The notes: a model not told the origin generated them from the letters alone. A stretch of 64,000 nt of DNA from JBDIAG01 sp963835085 (GCA_963835085.1 CAWIED010000001.1:744001-808000), one strand, 5' to 3'. Shown: positions 34,815 to 43,752, counted from the first letter of the stretch. Made by a program: numbers and translations.

Positions 34815-36377
34815 CTATCCCGCCAGCCGGCGCAGCGCCGCGAGAATCACCTCGTCCGAAGCCTTCACACCGCGCACCGGCTGACCGACATCGCGCAGCA
34901 GCACGAAGCTGTGTCCGGAGCGGTAACGCTTGTCGAGCGAGAGTGCCGCCAGCACCGCTGCCTCGTCCACATCAGCGGAAGTGGGTAACCCGAGACTGCC
35001 GATCACGGCGCGGTGCCGCTCCACCAGCCCCGGTGCTGCCAGGCCGAGCTCGTCGGAGAGGTAGGCCGCAGCCATCATGCCCACCCCCACTGCGCCCGGG
35101 ATGGCACCACTCACATGCCCGATGGCGGCGGCGAACGGATGACCGTAGCTGAGCACCAGCCGCTCGCCCTGCTCGCGTTCGTCGGCGGCGACGATGCCTG
35201 CCTTGACCGTGACGCTGGCGTACACCAGCTCGGCGACCGCCTCAGGGTCGCCGGTGAGCAACGCCTCCCGGTGCTGCTCCAGGGCCATGAGCATCAGCCC
35301 ATCGCTGACGAGAGCGTGCTTGGCGAGCTCGGCCAGGCCGTCGGGCCAGTCGGCGTGCGCCGGTCGTGCCGAGACCTCCACGTCACTCACCACAGCCACC
35401 GGCTGCTCCCAGCTGCCGGCCACCCGGGCGGCCGTGCTCACGGAGACAGCGGTCTTGCCGCCCACGCAGGTGTCGCCCTGCGCGGTCAACGTGGTAGGCA
35501 CCAAGGCCGTTCGCATCCCGCGGTGGTACACCGAGGAAGCGAAAGCCACTGACTCGCAGAGCGTCTCACCGCCCACTGCCACCACGAGGTCGTGCCGGTG
35601 CGCGCCTCGTCCGGCCAGCTCAGCCACCAGCTCGCCCGTCTGCACCCACGTCCCGACGTTCGCCGCAGGCACCTGTAGGTCGTGCACCGTCCAGCTGCGC
35701 CGGCTCAGCGACTGCGAAACCCGTTGCGCGGCAACATCATTCAGCTCACTGTGCACGACAAAGGCCTGATCGGCCCCGGTGAGGGCGGGCAGCAGCTCTT
35801 CCACCCGGTCGAGCAGCCCGGGCCCGATCGAGACCCGGTACGTGCCACCCGTGGCCGACACCAGAACGCTTGCCACGCCGGGCTTTTCGGTGGGCGCTGA
35901 AAGCAGTTCCACCACGTCGCGGGTGATGGCCTCGGCATGACGCCCGTCGGTGCGCACCGTCACGCTCGCGCACTCCTCGAACAGCGGCAGCCGGCGTTCG
36001 TAGAGCCCGGAGACGTCGGCGACGTGCAGCATGGGGCGGAACTCGTCACGACCCACCCGGAGCAGTGCCTCCTCCAGGCTGACGCAGAGGTAGACCACGT
36101 CGTGGCCCCGCAGGGCCCGGCGCGTGTCTTCGCGTTGGGTGGCCCCGCCGCCGAGAGCCAGCACGGCATCGTCGCCGCCGAGCAGCTCGACGATGGTCTC
36201 GTGCTCGAGGTCGCGGAACACCGGCTCACCGTCGGTCGCGAAGATCTCCTTGATCGTGCGGCCTTGATGGCGTTCGAGCACGAGGTCGGAATCGAGGAAC
36301 GGCAGGCCCATCCGCTCGGACAGCATGTGCCCGATCGTCGTCTTGCCGGCCCCCATGAACCCGATGAGCACGATCAC
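34815..36377 (-). CDS. aroK: Shikimate kinase fused to a degenerate 3-dehydroquinate synthase-like domain
   Basis: Fusion of 520 aa. Residues 1-165 are a complete shikimate kinase: IGFMGAGKTTIG, FLDSD, EPVFRDLE, LALGGGA and RDEFRPML in the lid. Residues 170-520 resemble AroB but are altered. GGGxxxD has become GGETLCES, the KN pair after GGKT is missing, NxGHTxxHA reads SYGHPFAAA, and the HGEAV metal-ligand motif reads PGAVGV. PTTLTAQGDTCVGGKT and AELAKHA are kept. So the kinase should work and the AroB part probably not; the separate aroB at 36695 is canonical. Similar fusions are known in propionibacteria. It runs against its neighbours. Confidence 0.85.
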   Translation of the reverse strand: MIVLIGFMGAGKTTIGHMLSERMGLPFLDSDLVLERHQGRTIKEIFATDGEPVFRDLEHETIVELLGGDDAVLALGGGATQREDTRRALRGHDVVYLCVSLEEALLRVGRDEFRPMLHVADVSGLYERRLPLFEECASVTVRTDGRHAEAITRDVVELLSAPTEKPGVASVLVSATGGTYRVSIGPGLLDRVEELLPALTGADQAFVVHSELNDVAAQRVSQSLSRRSWTVHDLQVPAANVGTWVQTGELVAELAGRGAHRHDLVVAVGGETLCESVAFASSVYHRGMRTALVPTTLTAQGDTCVGGKTAVSVSTAARVAGSWEQPVAVVSDVEVSARPAHADWPDGLAELAKHALVSDGLMLMALEQHREALLTGDPEAVAELVYASVTVKAGIVAADEREQGERLVLSYGHPFAAAIGHVSGAIPGAVGVGMMAAAYLSDELGLAAPGLVERHRAVIGSLGLPTSADVDEAAVLAALSLDKRYRSGHSFVLLRDVGQPVRGVKASDEVILAALRRLAG

Positions 36378-36694
36378 AGTGCAGAACTCCTAGTTTAGGC
36401 GACGTGCCGTGGACAGCTGTTCGTCCAGGTGCCCTGCCAAGGCTAGGGCCTTCACCCCCCCGCGCGGGTGGCTGCCCAGCGCGCGGATGTGCTGGACGGC
36501 AACGCCTCTGTCTTTGGCAGTCGCTGCAGCGGATGGCTATAGCGGCTTGCCGGCAACATTCCTGGGTGTGGCCTCCTGGATCTGGCACCGTGACTGCGTC
36601 GTCGGGCACGAAGGCGGACTTCCGGCTGGCCAGAAGTCCCGCTCGGAAACCGACACCTGCCGCGAGTCTTTCCCGCGCGCCCTAAACTGCGCGG
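36378..36694. promoter_or_regulatory. Divergent region aroK fusion / aroB
   Basis: These 317 bases must hold promoters for both directions. TAAACT (36683-36688) ends six bases before the aroB GTG, the placement of a -10 box for a leaderless transcript, and no ribosome site precedes the GTG. I saw no other structure of note. Confidence 0.4.
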
Positions 36695-37786
36695 GTGCTG
36701 ACACCCCAAGGCCTGACGACCATCACAGTGGGCGGGGCCCGGCCCTACGACGTGAGCGTCGGGCCCGGGGCCCTCGACCTGCTGCCCGCCGCGGTGGGGG
36801 AGCGAGCCCGGCAGGTGTTCATCGTGCATCAGGCGGCGCTGGTGCCGCTCGCCGAGCAGGCGGCGAGCGCCCTGCGGGACGCCGGGCGGTTGGTCACCCT
36901 GCTGCTGGTGCCCGACGGCGAAGGGGCCAAGAGCTCTGCTGTGGCCGTGGAGCTCTGGCAGCAGCTCGGGCAGGCCCAGGCCACCCGCACCGATGTGGTG
37001 GTGGGGCTCGGCGGTGGCGCAGTCACCGACCTGGCCGGATTCGTGGCCGCCACCTGGCTGCGGGGCGTTCCGGTAGTACAGGTGCCCACGACGCTGTTGG
37101 CCATGGTCGACGCGGCCGTAGGCGGCAAGACCGGCATCAACACGGCCGAAGGCAAGAACCTCGTGGGCTGCTTCTACCCGCCCGCAGCAGTGCTCGCCGA
37201 TCTGGACGCCCTCCGCACCCTGCCCGCGGCCGACCTGCGGGCCGGCCTGGGAGAGGTGGTCAAGTGTGGCTTCATCGCCGACCCAAGAATTCTGGAGATC
37301 CTCGAGACCGAGGCCGAGCAGGCCCTGACCCCCGGCAGCCCGCAGCAGCGCGAGGTGATCGAGCGGGCGGTCCGGGTGAAGGCTGACGTGGTGGCCCAAG
37401 ACCTCACCGAGTCATGGCTGCGCGAGATCCTCAACTACGGGCACACGATGGCGCACGCCATCGAGCTCGTGGAGGGCTACACCTGGCGGCACGGTGAGGC
37501 AGTGAGCGTGGGGCTCGTGTTTGCGGCCGAGTTAGCTTCTCGCGCAGGACTTCTCGACGACGAGACGGTCGCCCGGCACCGTTCGGTGCTCACCGGGCTC
37601 GGGCTGCCTACGGGTTACCGCGGCGATCGCTTCGAGGAACTGCTCACTGCTATGCGGCGGGACAAGAAGTCGCGGGGGGCCCAGTTGCGGTTCGTAGTGC
37701 TGCAAGGGCTGGGGCAGCCGATCCGGCTGGAGGGCCCCGACCTGGAACTCGTGCGGCAGGCGTATCTGGCACTGTCTGCTGCCTGA
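36695..37786 (+). CDS. aroB: 3-Dehydroquinate synthase
   Basis: Converts DAHP to 3-dehydroquinate with NAD and a divalent metal. All family motifs are present: GLGGGAVTDLAGFVAATWLR, VPTTLLAMVDAAVGGKTGIN, EGKNLVGCFYPP, GLGEVVKCG, LNYGHTMAHAIE and RHGEAVSVG. Length (363 aa) is normal. The GTG at 36695 has no ribosome site and a -10-like box right before it, so a leaderless mRNA is likely. It presumably supplies the activity lost in the fused AroB-like domain. Confidence 0.94.
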   Translation: MLTPQGLTTITVGGARPYDVSVGPGALDLLPAAVGERARQVFIVHQAALVPLAEQAASALRDAGRLVTLLLVPDGEGAKSSAVAVELWQQLGQAQATRTDVVVGLGGGAVTDLAGFVAATWLRGVPVVQVPTTLLAMVDAAVGGKTGINTAEGKNLVGCFYPPAAVLADLDALRTLPAADLRAGLGEVVKCGFIADPRILEILETEAEQALTPGSPQQREVIERAVRVKADVVAQDLTESWLREILNYGHTMAHAIELVEGYTWRHGEAVSVGLVFAAELASRAGLLDDETVARHRSVLTGLGLPTGYRGDRFEELLTAMRRDKKSRGAQLRFVVLQGLGQPIRLEGPDLELVRQAYLALSAA

Positions 37787-38349
37787 ACAACTGCCGAGTC
37801 GCCAGCTTCGCCCTCGGCCGGGTCGGCCGGTCGGCTGGGCACGGTGCCCCGACGCCGAACTGTCACCTTCTTCACCGAGGCCTCACCAAGATGGTGGCGC
37901 CTCGGCGAGAAACGTCACCGTTCGACGGTCTGAGTGCCCCCTGTCGAGCTTGGCGTGCGCGCTGAGACTTCCTGCCGGCCTGAGACGCGGAGCAAAGTTG
38001 GCACTCCTCGCCACCTAAGACTCTGCGAGCCACCTCACCACGGGAACGCCGCGAGTCTCAGACCGGGCACAGCGCGGCGATTCCGCCCGGCCCGTGCCGG
38101 GGTTGGGCCGAGCCGTTGTCCGTTATCCGACACGAAAACTCGACCCGGTCCAAACTTCGTGCTCACGCGCGCAGGCCGGCGGCCAACCGTGTCGGATAAG
38201 GGACACGGACCGCTGCGGCCCCCAGCCCGTGACCTCGCCGAGCACGTGATTGGGTGCAGCGTTGGCGGGCCATTACGATATTGCGCGACCTGTGAACCGG
38301 GCGACCCTGCGTGGCTGCACGCGAGTGCCCACCTGACGAAAGCGACCCG
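37787..38349. other. Intergenic region aroB-efp
   Basis: This 563-base stretch has no credible gene. It holds one copy of the dispersed palindromic repeat (37857-37925) and two spaced inverted repeats: CTGAGACT (37962) with AGTCTCAG (38054), and TTATCCGACACG (38123) with CGTGTCGGATAA (38188). The last is a perfect 12-bp pair 53 bases apart and could form an operator loop or a long stem before efp. Confidence 0.6.
37857..37925 (-). repeat. Dispersed palindromic repeat, copy 1
   Basis: Read on the minus strand it runs CGAACGGTGACGTTTCTCG to GGTGAAGAAGGTGACAGTT, with a CACCATCTTGGTG hairpin in the middle. It aligns along its whole length with copies at 43807 and 44743. Confidence 0.75.
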
Positions 38350-38910
38350 ATGGCAACCACGAACGACCTGAAGAACGGCATGGTGCTCAGCATCGACAAC
38401 CAACTCTGGTCGGTGGTGGAGTTTCAGCACGTCAAGCCCGGCAAGGGTCCGGCGTTCGTCCGCACCAAGCTCAAGGCCGTGCTCTCGGGCAAGGTGGTAG
38501 ACCGCACGTTCAACGCGGGTACCAAGGTCGAGACCGCCAACGTCGACAAGCGCGACATGCAGTACCTCTACGCCGACGGCGACGACTTCGTGTTCATGGA
38601 CACCTCCACGTACGACCAGATCAACGTGCCGGCGGCCACCGTGGGCGATGCGGCCAAGTACATGCTGGAGAACCAGGACGCTGTGGTGGCCCTCCACGAC
38701 GGTTCCCCGTTGTACGTCGAACTGCCCGCTTCCGTCGTTCTCGAGATCACCTTCACCGAGCCCGGCCTGCAGGGCGACCGTTCCACCGGCGGCACCAAGC
38801 CCGCCACCCTTGAGACGGGCGCGCAGATCGCCGTCCCGCTGTTTCTCGAGACCGGCACCAAGGTGAAGGTAGATACCCGCTCTGGTGACTACCTCGGTCG
38901 GGTCAACTGA
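38350..38910 (+). CDS. efp: Elongation factor P
   Basis: Translation factor of 186 aa that relieves ribosome stalling at polyproline. Three OB-like domains are seen: KNGMVLSIDNQLWSVVEFQH with the loop KPGKGPAFVR, whose tip lysine is the usual modification position, the middle domain DMQYLYADGDDFVFMD, and the C-terminal ETGTKVKVDTRSGDYLGRV. ATG at 38350 gives the normal MATTNDLKNG start, with only a weak ribosome site. nusB starts right after its stop (TGAGTG). Confidence 0.96.
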   Translation: MATTNDLKNGMVLSIDNQLWSVVEFQHVKPGKGPAFVRTKLKAVLSGKVVDRTFNAGTKVETANVDKRDMQYLYADGDDFVFMDTSTYDQINVPAATVGDAAKYMLENQDAVVALHDGSPLYVELPASVVLEITFTEPGLQGDRSTGGTKPATLETGAQIAVPLFLETGTKVKVDTRSGDYLGRVN

Positions 38911-39321
38911 GTGGCTGCTCGCAGCAAGGCGCGTAAGCGGGCCCTCGACCTGCTCTTCGAGGCAGATCAGCGTGGCCTCGACGTCATAGCCGTGCTCCGC
39001 GAACGGCTGCCAGTGGCACACCCGCCGATTCCGGAGTACGCCGTCACCCTCGTCGAAGGGGTCAATGAGCACAGCGCACGGATCAGCGAGATCCTCGCCA
39101 CCTACTCCTCCGGCTGGTCGGTGGAGCGGATGCCGGCGGTAGACCGGCAGGTCTTGAGACTCGGTGTGTACGAACTGCTCTGGGCCGACGATGTGCCCGA
39201 CCCCGTGGCCATCGACGAAGCTGTGGAGCTGGCCAAGCAGCTGTCCACCGATGACTCGCCCGCGTTCGTCAACGGGCTGCTCGCCCGGGTGCTGCGGCTC
39301 AAGCCGTCCTTGCTGGCGTAG
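38911..39321 (+). CDS. nusB: Transcription antitermination factor NusB
   Basis: All-helical RNA-binding protein of 136 aa that acts with NusE in rRNA antitermination. Typical motifs: RSKARKRALDLLFEADQRG at the N-terminus, VDRQVLRLGVYEL and PVAIDEAVELAKQ with FVNGLLARVL at the end. GTG at 38911 directly follows the efp stop. A strong terminator lies 13 bases downstream. Confidence 0.95.
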   Translation: MAARSKARKRALDLLFEADQRGLDVIAVLRERLPVAHPPIPEYAVTLVEGVNEHSARISEILATYSSGWSVERMPAVDRQVLRLGVYELLWADDVPDPVAIDEAVELAKQLSTDDSPAFVNGLLARVLRLKPSLLA

Positions 39322-39333
39322 TACTGACGCTCG

Positions 39334-39373
39334 AAAGGCCCGTCACCGATTGGCCATTCGGTGACGGGCCTTT
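39334..39373. terminator. Bidirectional terminator nusB / SRPBCC gene
   Basis: AAAGGCCCGTCACCGA and TCGGTGACGGGCCTTT form a perfect 16-bp stem with an eight-base loop and A/T-rich ends on both strands. It lies between convergent genes. Confidence 0.92.
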
Positions 39374-39438
39374 CTGCAAGACCGTGGGCCGGCATTTCCA
39401 GCAGGCTTCCCCCGCACACCCGGGGGACGCGCTGATGG

Positions 39439-39927
39439 TCAGGCCGCTGGGGTGTCCATGGACGCGCCGGTCTCCACCACGGTCTTGAGGCCTGAGAGGC
39501 ACCAGGGCCAGCCGCCGCCGCCCTGACTGGGGTCGTTGCCGCCGGAGACCTCATTCGCCAAGGCGGGTGCAGCCGACAGGTCGTGGGTCAACACGACCTT
39601 CGTCAGGCCGCTGGGGTACTCGGTGAGCTCCCAGGTCAGCGTCGTGGGCTGCAGTTCCGGGTGCCAGCTGGGGGCCCAGCTGAGCTGAAGTCGGGTTGGC
39701 TCCTCCACCGCCAGCACAGTGCCGCTCACGGCCACGTCGCCCATGCCCATGGCCTTCATGTCCCCGGTAGAGCGGTTGACGTAGGCGCCGCCAGGTGCGA
39801 GGTCGTACTCGGTGTCGCCGCCGTAGCCCCACAGATTGGTGAACTCCGAGGTGGTGATGGCCTGCCAGATCTTGCTGGCGGGTGCCTTGATGTAGATGGT
39901 GTAGACCTGCACGAGATTGTCGCTCAT
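39439..39927 (-). CDS. SRPBCC (AHSA1-type) protein
   Basis: START-like protein of 162 aa: YTIYIKAPASKIWQAITTSE opens the fold, LWGYGGDTEYDLAPGGAYV follows, and the chain ends GLKTVVETG. ATG at 39927 has a strong GGAGGAGA site and overlaps the ArsR-type gene (ATGA). ArsR-SRPBCC gene pairs are common. The pocket ligand is unknown, and the pair is probably autoregulated by the adjacent operator. Confidence 0.85.
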   Translation of the reverse strand: MSDNLVQVYTIYIKAPASKIWQAITTSEFTNLWGYGGDTEYDLAPGGAYVNRSTGDMKAMGMGDVAVSGTVLAVEEPTRLQLSWAPSWHPELQPTTLTWELTEYPSGLTKVVLTHDLSAAPALANEVSGGNDPSQGGGGWPWCLSGLKTVVETGASMDTPAA

Positions 39928-40295
39928 GACTTCTCCTCCGGAGATGGGTTGGGCTGGGCTTCGAGGTGCTCTTTCAGCCCGAGCAATACGGACGCGATGC
40001 CCGCGCGCTCGGTGTACTTGCCGATCCACCGTTCGTGGATCTGTTGAATCGGAACCGGGTTGAGGTAGTGCAGCTTCTCCCGGCCCTTCTTCTGTGACGT
40101 GACGAGATTCGCCTCTTCGAGCAGTCTCAAATGCTTGGCTACTCCGAAGCGGGTCATCTCGACCCGGGTGTTGACCACCGCGTCCAGCTCACCGAGCGAG
40201 CGGCCGTCTCGCTCGAACAGTGCGTCCAGCAGGAGCCGCCTGACCGGGTCGGCCAGGGCCCTGAAGACTGGATCGCCGTCGTCCACGAGGATCAC
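39924..40295 (-). CDS. ArsR-family transcriptional regulator
   Basis: Winged-helix regulator of 123 aa: DPVFRALADPVRRLLLDALF, the recognition region VEMTRFGVAKHLRLLEEANL, and the wing VTSQKKGREKLHYLN. No metal-binding cysteine motif is seen, so it belongs to the non-metal branch usually paired with SRPBCC proteins. GTG at 40295 has AAGGT upstream. A palindrome just before it is the likely autoregulatory operator. Confidence 0.85.
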   Translation of the reverse strand: MILVDDGDPVFRALADPVRRLLLDALFERDGRSLGELDAVVNTRVEMTRFGVAKHLRLLEEANLVTSQKKGREKLHYLNPVPIQQIHERWIGKYTERAGIASVLLGLKEHLEAQPNPSPEEKS

Positions 40296-40300
40296 GATAG

Positions 40301-40316
40301 GTGACCATAAGGTCAC
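40301..40316. promoter_or_regulatory. Putative ArsR operator
   Basis: GTGACC-ATAA-GGTCAC is a perfect 6-bp inverted repeat, five bases upstream of the regulator's start codon. It also lies between divergent genes, about 90 bases from the deacetylase start. Confidence 0.65.
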
Positions 40317-40405
40317 ATGTAAAGAGGGTGTGCGTTTCGCGCTCATTCCGTTAGGGCCGGTCTGTATGCCAGCGCGCTATCCCCGCGGCCGCTTACGTTG
40401 TGGGT

Positions 40406-41224
40406 ATGAACCGCCGCGCACTACTTGCGTTTCTGGGGGGAGCGGTCGCCTCGGCGGTGGCTGCCTGCAGCAGCGCGCCCCAGCCAGCAGCCACCGGCTC
40501 CGGAAGCACTGGAACCGGGAGTGCCGAGACCGGGAGCTCTGGAACCGGCAGCGCGACGTTCGCGCGGACCACGCGCTTCACCGCACCCCAGGGCATCGTG
40601 CGCAGCCCCGTGCCCCACGGCACCATCGGCAAGCTGCCAGGCAAGGGCAACAACCTGGCGCTGACGATCGACGATGGCACCAACCCGGAAGTGCTGGCCG
40701 CCTACGCCCAGCTGTGCAAGGAGACGGGCCTGCGGGCGACGTTCTTCTGCAATGGCATCAACCGGAGTTGGACGGAGCAGGCACCGGCGCTGCGCAAACT
40801 GCTGGAAGAGAACCAGATCTTCATCGCCAACCACACCTGGTCGCACCCCGACCTGCGCAAGCTCAGCAGCACCGCCCTGGCCACCGAGGTGCAACACAAC
40901 GAGGCGTTTCTCAAGAACACGTTCGGGGTGACCGGTCGCCCGTTCTTGCGCCCACCATTCGGCTTCCACAACAAGCGCATCGACGCGCAGTTGGACTCGC
41001 TCGGCTATCCGGCCGTGACAATGTGGCTGGGCACGCTCGGGGACGCCAAGGTGCAGCCACCGGAGGTGATTGTGCAGCAAGCCGAGCAGTGGTTCCTGCC
41101 GGAGCACATCGTGATCGGTCATGCCAATCACCCGCCGGTCATCGGCGTGATGGACCAACTGATGAGCATCATCCACGAGCGCAAGCTGCAGCCCGTGCAC
41201 TTCGGGGACGTTTACGAGGTCTGA
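40406..41224 (+). CDS. Polysaccharide deacetylase lipoprotein (NodB family)
   Basis: Exported protein of 272 aa. MNRRALLAFLGG and SAVAACSS form a signal with a twin-arginine look and a lipobox, so it is anchored outside the membrane. A Gly/Ser/Thr linker precedes the NodB domain: LTIDDG, ATFFCNGIN, NHTWSHPDL (metal-binding HxxxH) and RPPFGFHN. Likely substrates are N-acetylated wall or surface polysaccharides. GTG at 40400 is an alternative start. Confidence 0.88.
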   Translation: MNRRALLAFLGGAVASAVAACSSAPQPAATGSGSTGTGSAETGSSGTGSATFARTTRFTAPQGIVRSPVPHGTIGKLPGKGNNLALTIDDGTNPEVLAAYAQLCKETGLRATFFCNGINRSWTEQAPALRKLLEENQIFIANHTWSHPDLRKLSSTALATEVQHNEAFLKNTFGVTGRPFLRPPFGFHNKRIDAQLDSLGYPAVTMWLGTLGDAKVQPPEVIVQQAEQWFLPEHIVIGHANHPPVIGVMDQLMSIIHERKLQPVHFGDVYEV

Positions 41225-41254
41225 AAAGTCAGGCCGAGATCTGGGACAGGCGCC

Positions 41255-42022
41255 CTAGTGGCAAGGCCTTTGCGTCCACGGGCAGATGTCCGGCCCGAAG
41301 TCCGGCGAGGTAAGCCGCTGCTTCGCCCATTGACGCGTCGTGGCCTGCCAGCCCACAGTCAGCCAGCGGGCGAGGGCCAAGACAGACACGTGTGTGGCTC
41401 CCGCCTCGCGCACGGCCAGAGCGGCGGACGTCGTGTGACCACCGCTCGTCCAGGTGTCATCTACGACAAGCACATGCCGACCTGCCGCATCCTTGCTCGC
41501 GGTGTAGTGACTGGCGTCAATGGCCCTCGGGTTCGAGGTGCTCTCAGCCGCGATAAGCGTGATCTCCAGCGCGCCTGGCCTTGCCAGTCTTCGGACGATC
41601 TCGTTGAGCGGATGCCTGACTGGATTGCTCTTGCGTGGGAGCGATGGCACCGTCGCCCATGCGGAGACGCGTTTGTCAGAGAGGCGCCCTGCGCACTCGA
41701 TGTGTCCGACGAGGCCGAGGGCTGCTAGCAGTGCCACGGTCTGTCGATAGGTGTCGCCGCCTGGAAAAGTGGGGTTCTTGTAGCCGCGCATGACGCGACC
41801 CGACTGGGTAATCGGCTCCAGGTATCCGGCGTAGGTCATCATCCCGATGAGATCCGGCATGCCGTCGATTGTGATGGCATACCGACAGTCGGGACAGAGG
41901 GGCAACGATGTCGTCGGGGTGAAGCAGCGGGTGCAGGTGCCGGGACCACCGGGGTTCCTGAGGAAGCCGCCCGCTGTTGTGACAAGGGCATGTTTGATCC
42001 CCGTCACCCGCGGGTCTGTCAC
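41255..42022 (-). CDS. ComF-like phosphoribosyltransferase
   Basis: Protein of 255 aa with a zinc-ribbon pair (CTRCF, CPDCR) near the N-terminus and a type I PRTase domain: ITLIAAESTS and the PRPP loop VLVVDDTWTSGGHT. ComF proteins help DNA uptake, but this one is longer between the ribbon and the PRPP loop than typical ComF. It overlaps the DprA-like gene by four bases. The tight pair could serve transformation together with the type IV pilus, or could be a PRTase-DprA conflict system. Confidence 0.78.
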   Translation of the reverse strand: MTDPRVTGIKHALVTTAGGFLRNPGGPGTCTRCFTPTTSLPLCPDCRYAITIDGMPDLIGMMTYAGYLEPITQSGRVMRGYKNPTFPGGDTYRQTVALLAALGLVGHIECAGRLSDKRVSAWATVPSLPRKSNPVRHPLNEIVRRLARPGALEITLIAAESTSNPRAIDASHYTASKDAAGRHVLVVDDTWTSGGHTTSAALAVREAGATHVSVLALARWLTVGWQATTRQWAKQRLTSPDFGPDICPWTQRPCH

Positions 42023-42972
42023 AGACCAGCCCCCATGAGGTCGTCGAGAAGGCGGTTGACCTTGTCATCCTGGCAGAGCGCGCGACCGATGTGTGCCATG
42101 GCCTCATCAATGCCACCGGCGACGGACACGCCGGGACGGTTCACGAGAGCCTTAGCCCATTCGTTGGCTGCGACGACTTGACCGGTGAGGATGACTGGGC
42201 GGCCGTGCTCAACTGCCATCCTGGCTTGAGCACGTGCTCCGCTCTGCTCACCGGCTTCGACGACCACCGTCGCTCGGCCATAACCGGACATGACAGCGTT
42301 CCGAATGAGGAAGTTGTGCCTCTGTGGGGGCGTATCCGGCCAGAACTGCGATAAGAGCAAGCCTTCCTGCATGATTCGCTGCTGCAAGGCCCGATTTCCT
42401 GCTGGGTACTGCTGGGCGATACCTGTTCCGATGATCGCGACAGTCCTGCCGCCCACCGCCAGCGCAGCCGTGTGCGCAGCAGCATCGATGCCAGCGGCCA
42501 GACCGGACAGCACAGTGACGCCCTCATGCGCGAGTTTGGTCGCGATTGCCGTGGCGATACGAAGACCCTGCTCGGACGCTTTGCGCGAGCCAACAACAGC
42601 GATCGACGGATCGTCGGCTCGGAGGTCGCCAGCTGCGAACAGGAACGGTGGTGCCTGGTGGATTTCTCGCAAGCGCGCCGGATACGCCGGGTCAAGGATG
42701 CCAACCAGGCGGTACCCCACGCTCGACCACTCTTGGACATCGACGGATGCCTGAGTGTGTGCTGCCGCGAGGTTGGGATCTGGCAGAAGCGAACTGCCAG
42801 TCAGATCCTCCCAGACGGCGACAGCACTCCCGCGGTCAAGCACACGCTCGGTTACGGAGGCCCAACGTTCGCCCTTCTTCAAGGAACGGAGCAGCGCGAC
42901 CAGGGCGACGTGTTCGTCCGCTTCCGTGGTCATGCTGTCAGCGTAGGTCAGCGCGGGCGAGTGGGTCTGCAT
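42019..42972 (-). CDS. DprA/Smf-like DNA-processing protein
   Basis: Protein of 317 aa with a Rossmann fold of the DprA family: IAVVGSRKASEQGLRIATA, LSGLAAGIDAAAHTAAL, VAIIGTGIAQQYPAGN and RNAVMSGYGRATVVVEAG. DprA loads RecA on incoming single-stranded DNA. The usual chromosomal dprA lies beside topA or rnhB, not beside a PRTase, so this may be a second, specialised copy. ATG at 42972 has GGGAGG seven bases upstream. The C-terminal winged helix of many DprA proteins is missing. Confidence 0.85.
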   Translation of the reverse strand: MQTHSPALTYADSMTTEADEHVALVALLRSLKKGERWASVTERVLDRGSAVAVWEDLTGSSLLPDPNLAAAHTQASVDVQEWSSVGYRLVGILDPAYPARLREIHQAPPFLFAAGDLRADDPSIAVVGSRKASEQGLRIATAIATKLAHEGVTVLSGLAAGIDAAAHTAALAVGGRTVAIIGTGIAQQYPAGNRALQQRIMQEGLLLSQFWPDTPPQRHNFLIRNAVMSGYGRATVVVEAGEQSGARAQARMAVEHGRPVILTGQVVAANEWAKALVNRPGVSVAGGIDEAMAHIGRALCQDDKVNRLLDDLMGAGL

Positions 42973-43200
42973 CTAGTCGCCTCCCAGGTCTCTTCGTGTC
43001 GACACTCTCCCACCGCCTACTGACAGTCTGGATATGCCCACGCGGGCAAGGCCTATGAGTGGCCGCGCCCAGTGATCCACACTGACGATCGATACAAAAA
43101 CCGCATTTCGCTAACGGTTTCGTGGCATTTCGCCGACGGAGGTATTTCTGGCTCGCTGCCTGTCTCTTGCTCATTATCTTTGAAAAGACAGAGAGGCATC

Positions 43201-43752
43201 ATGCGTACAAACCGTAAGTTCGCCGCGCTGACCGTCTCGGGACTAATTGCCCTGAGCGGGCTGATCGCCGCCCCCTCCGCGGCGTCCGCCGCGACGTGTG
43301 CGACCGGGTGGGGTTCGCTGCCGGAGTCGTCGTCCGTGCATAGCCAGGCTCACCTCACGGGCGTGCGGGCTGGCTCGCACCCCTGTTACGACCGGGTGGT
43401 GATCGACCTCGCCGGCCGCGCCACCGGCTATGACGCTCACTACGTCTCCGCGTTCTACACCGACGGCGAGGGACGGCTGGTGCCGGCGCGTGGGGGTGCA
43501 AAGCTCCAAGTAGTGGTGCGGGCGCCTGCGTACGACAACGCCGGCCACTCGACGTACCGGCCCGCCAATCCGAAAGAGCTCTTTCCCACTGCCGGCAAAG
43601 CCACACTGCGCCAAGGCGTCTGGCTCGGGTCGTTCGAGGGTCAGTCGACCATCGGCATCGGCGTGAGGGCACGGCTGCCCTTCAAGGTGACGACTCTGTC
43701 GGGCCCGGGCACTGGGTCGCGGCTGGTCATCGACATCGCCCACACCTGGTGA
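43201..43752 (+). CDS. Secreted AMIN-like domain protein
   Basis: Protein of 183 aa with a Sec signal (MRTNRKFAALTVSGLIALSG, cleavage near ASAA) and a domain of about 140 residues. The domain shows GSHPCYDRVVIDLAG, YRPANPKELFPTAG and a terminal GSRLVIDIAH, typical of actinobacterial AMIN-like proteins, which may bind cell-wall material. Two cysteines could pair. ATG at 43201 has GAGAGG upstream. Confidence 0.82.
   Translation: MRTNRKFAALTVSGLIALSGLIAAPSAASAATCATGWGSLPESSSVHSQAHLTGVRAGSHPCYDRVVIDLAGRATGYDAHYVSAFYTDGEGRLVPARGGAKLQVVVRAPAYDNAGHSTYRPANPKELFPTAGKATLRQGVWLGSFEGQSTIGIGVRARLPFKVTTLSGPGTGSRLVIDIAHTW

Noticed and set aside
36404..37386. Plus-strand Arg-rich open frame over the start of aroB
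   Set aside because: It is the out-of-frame shadow of the canonical AroB coding sequence.
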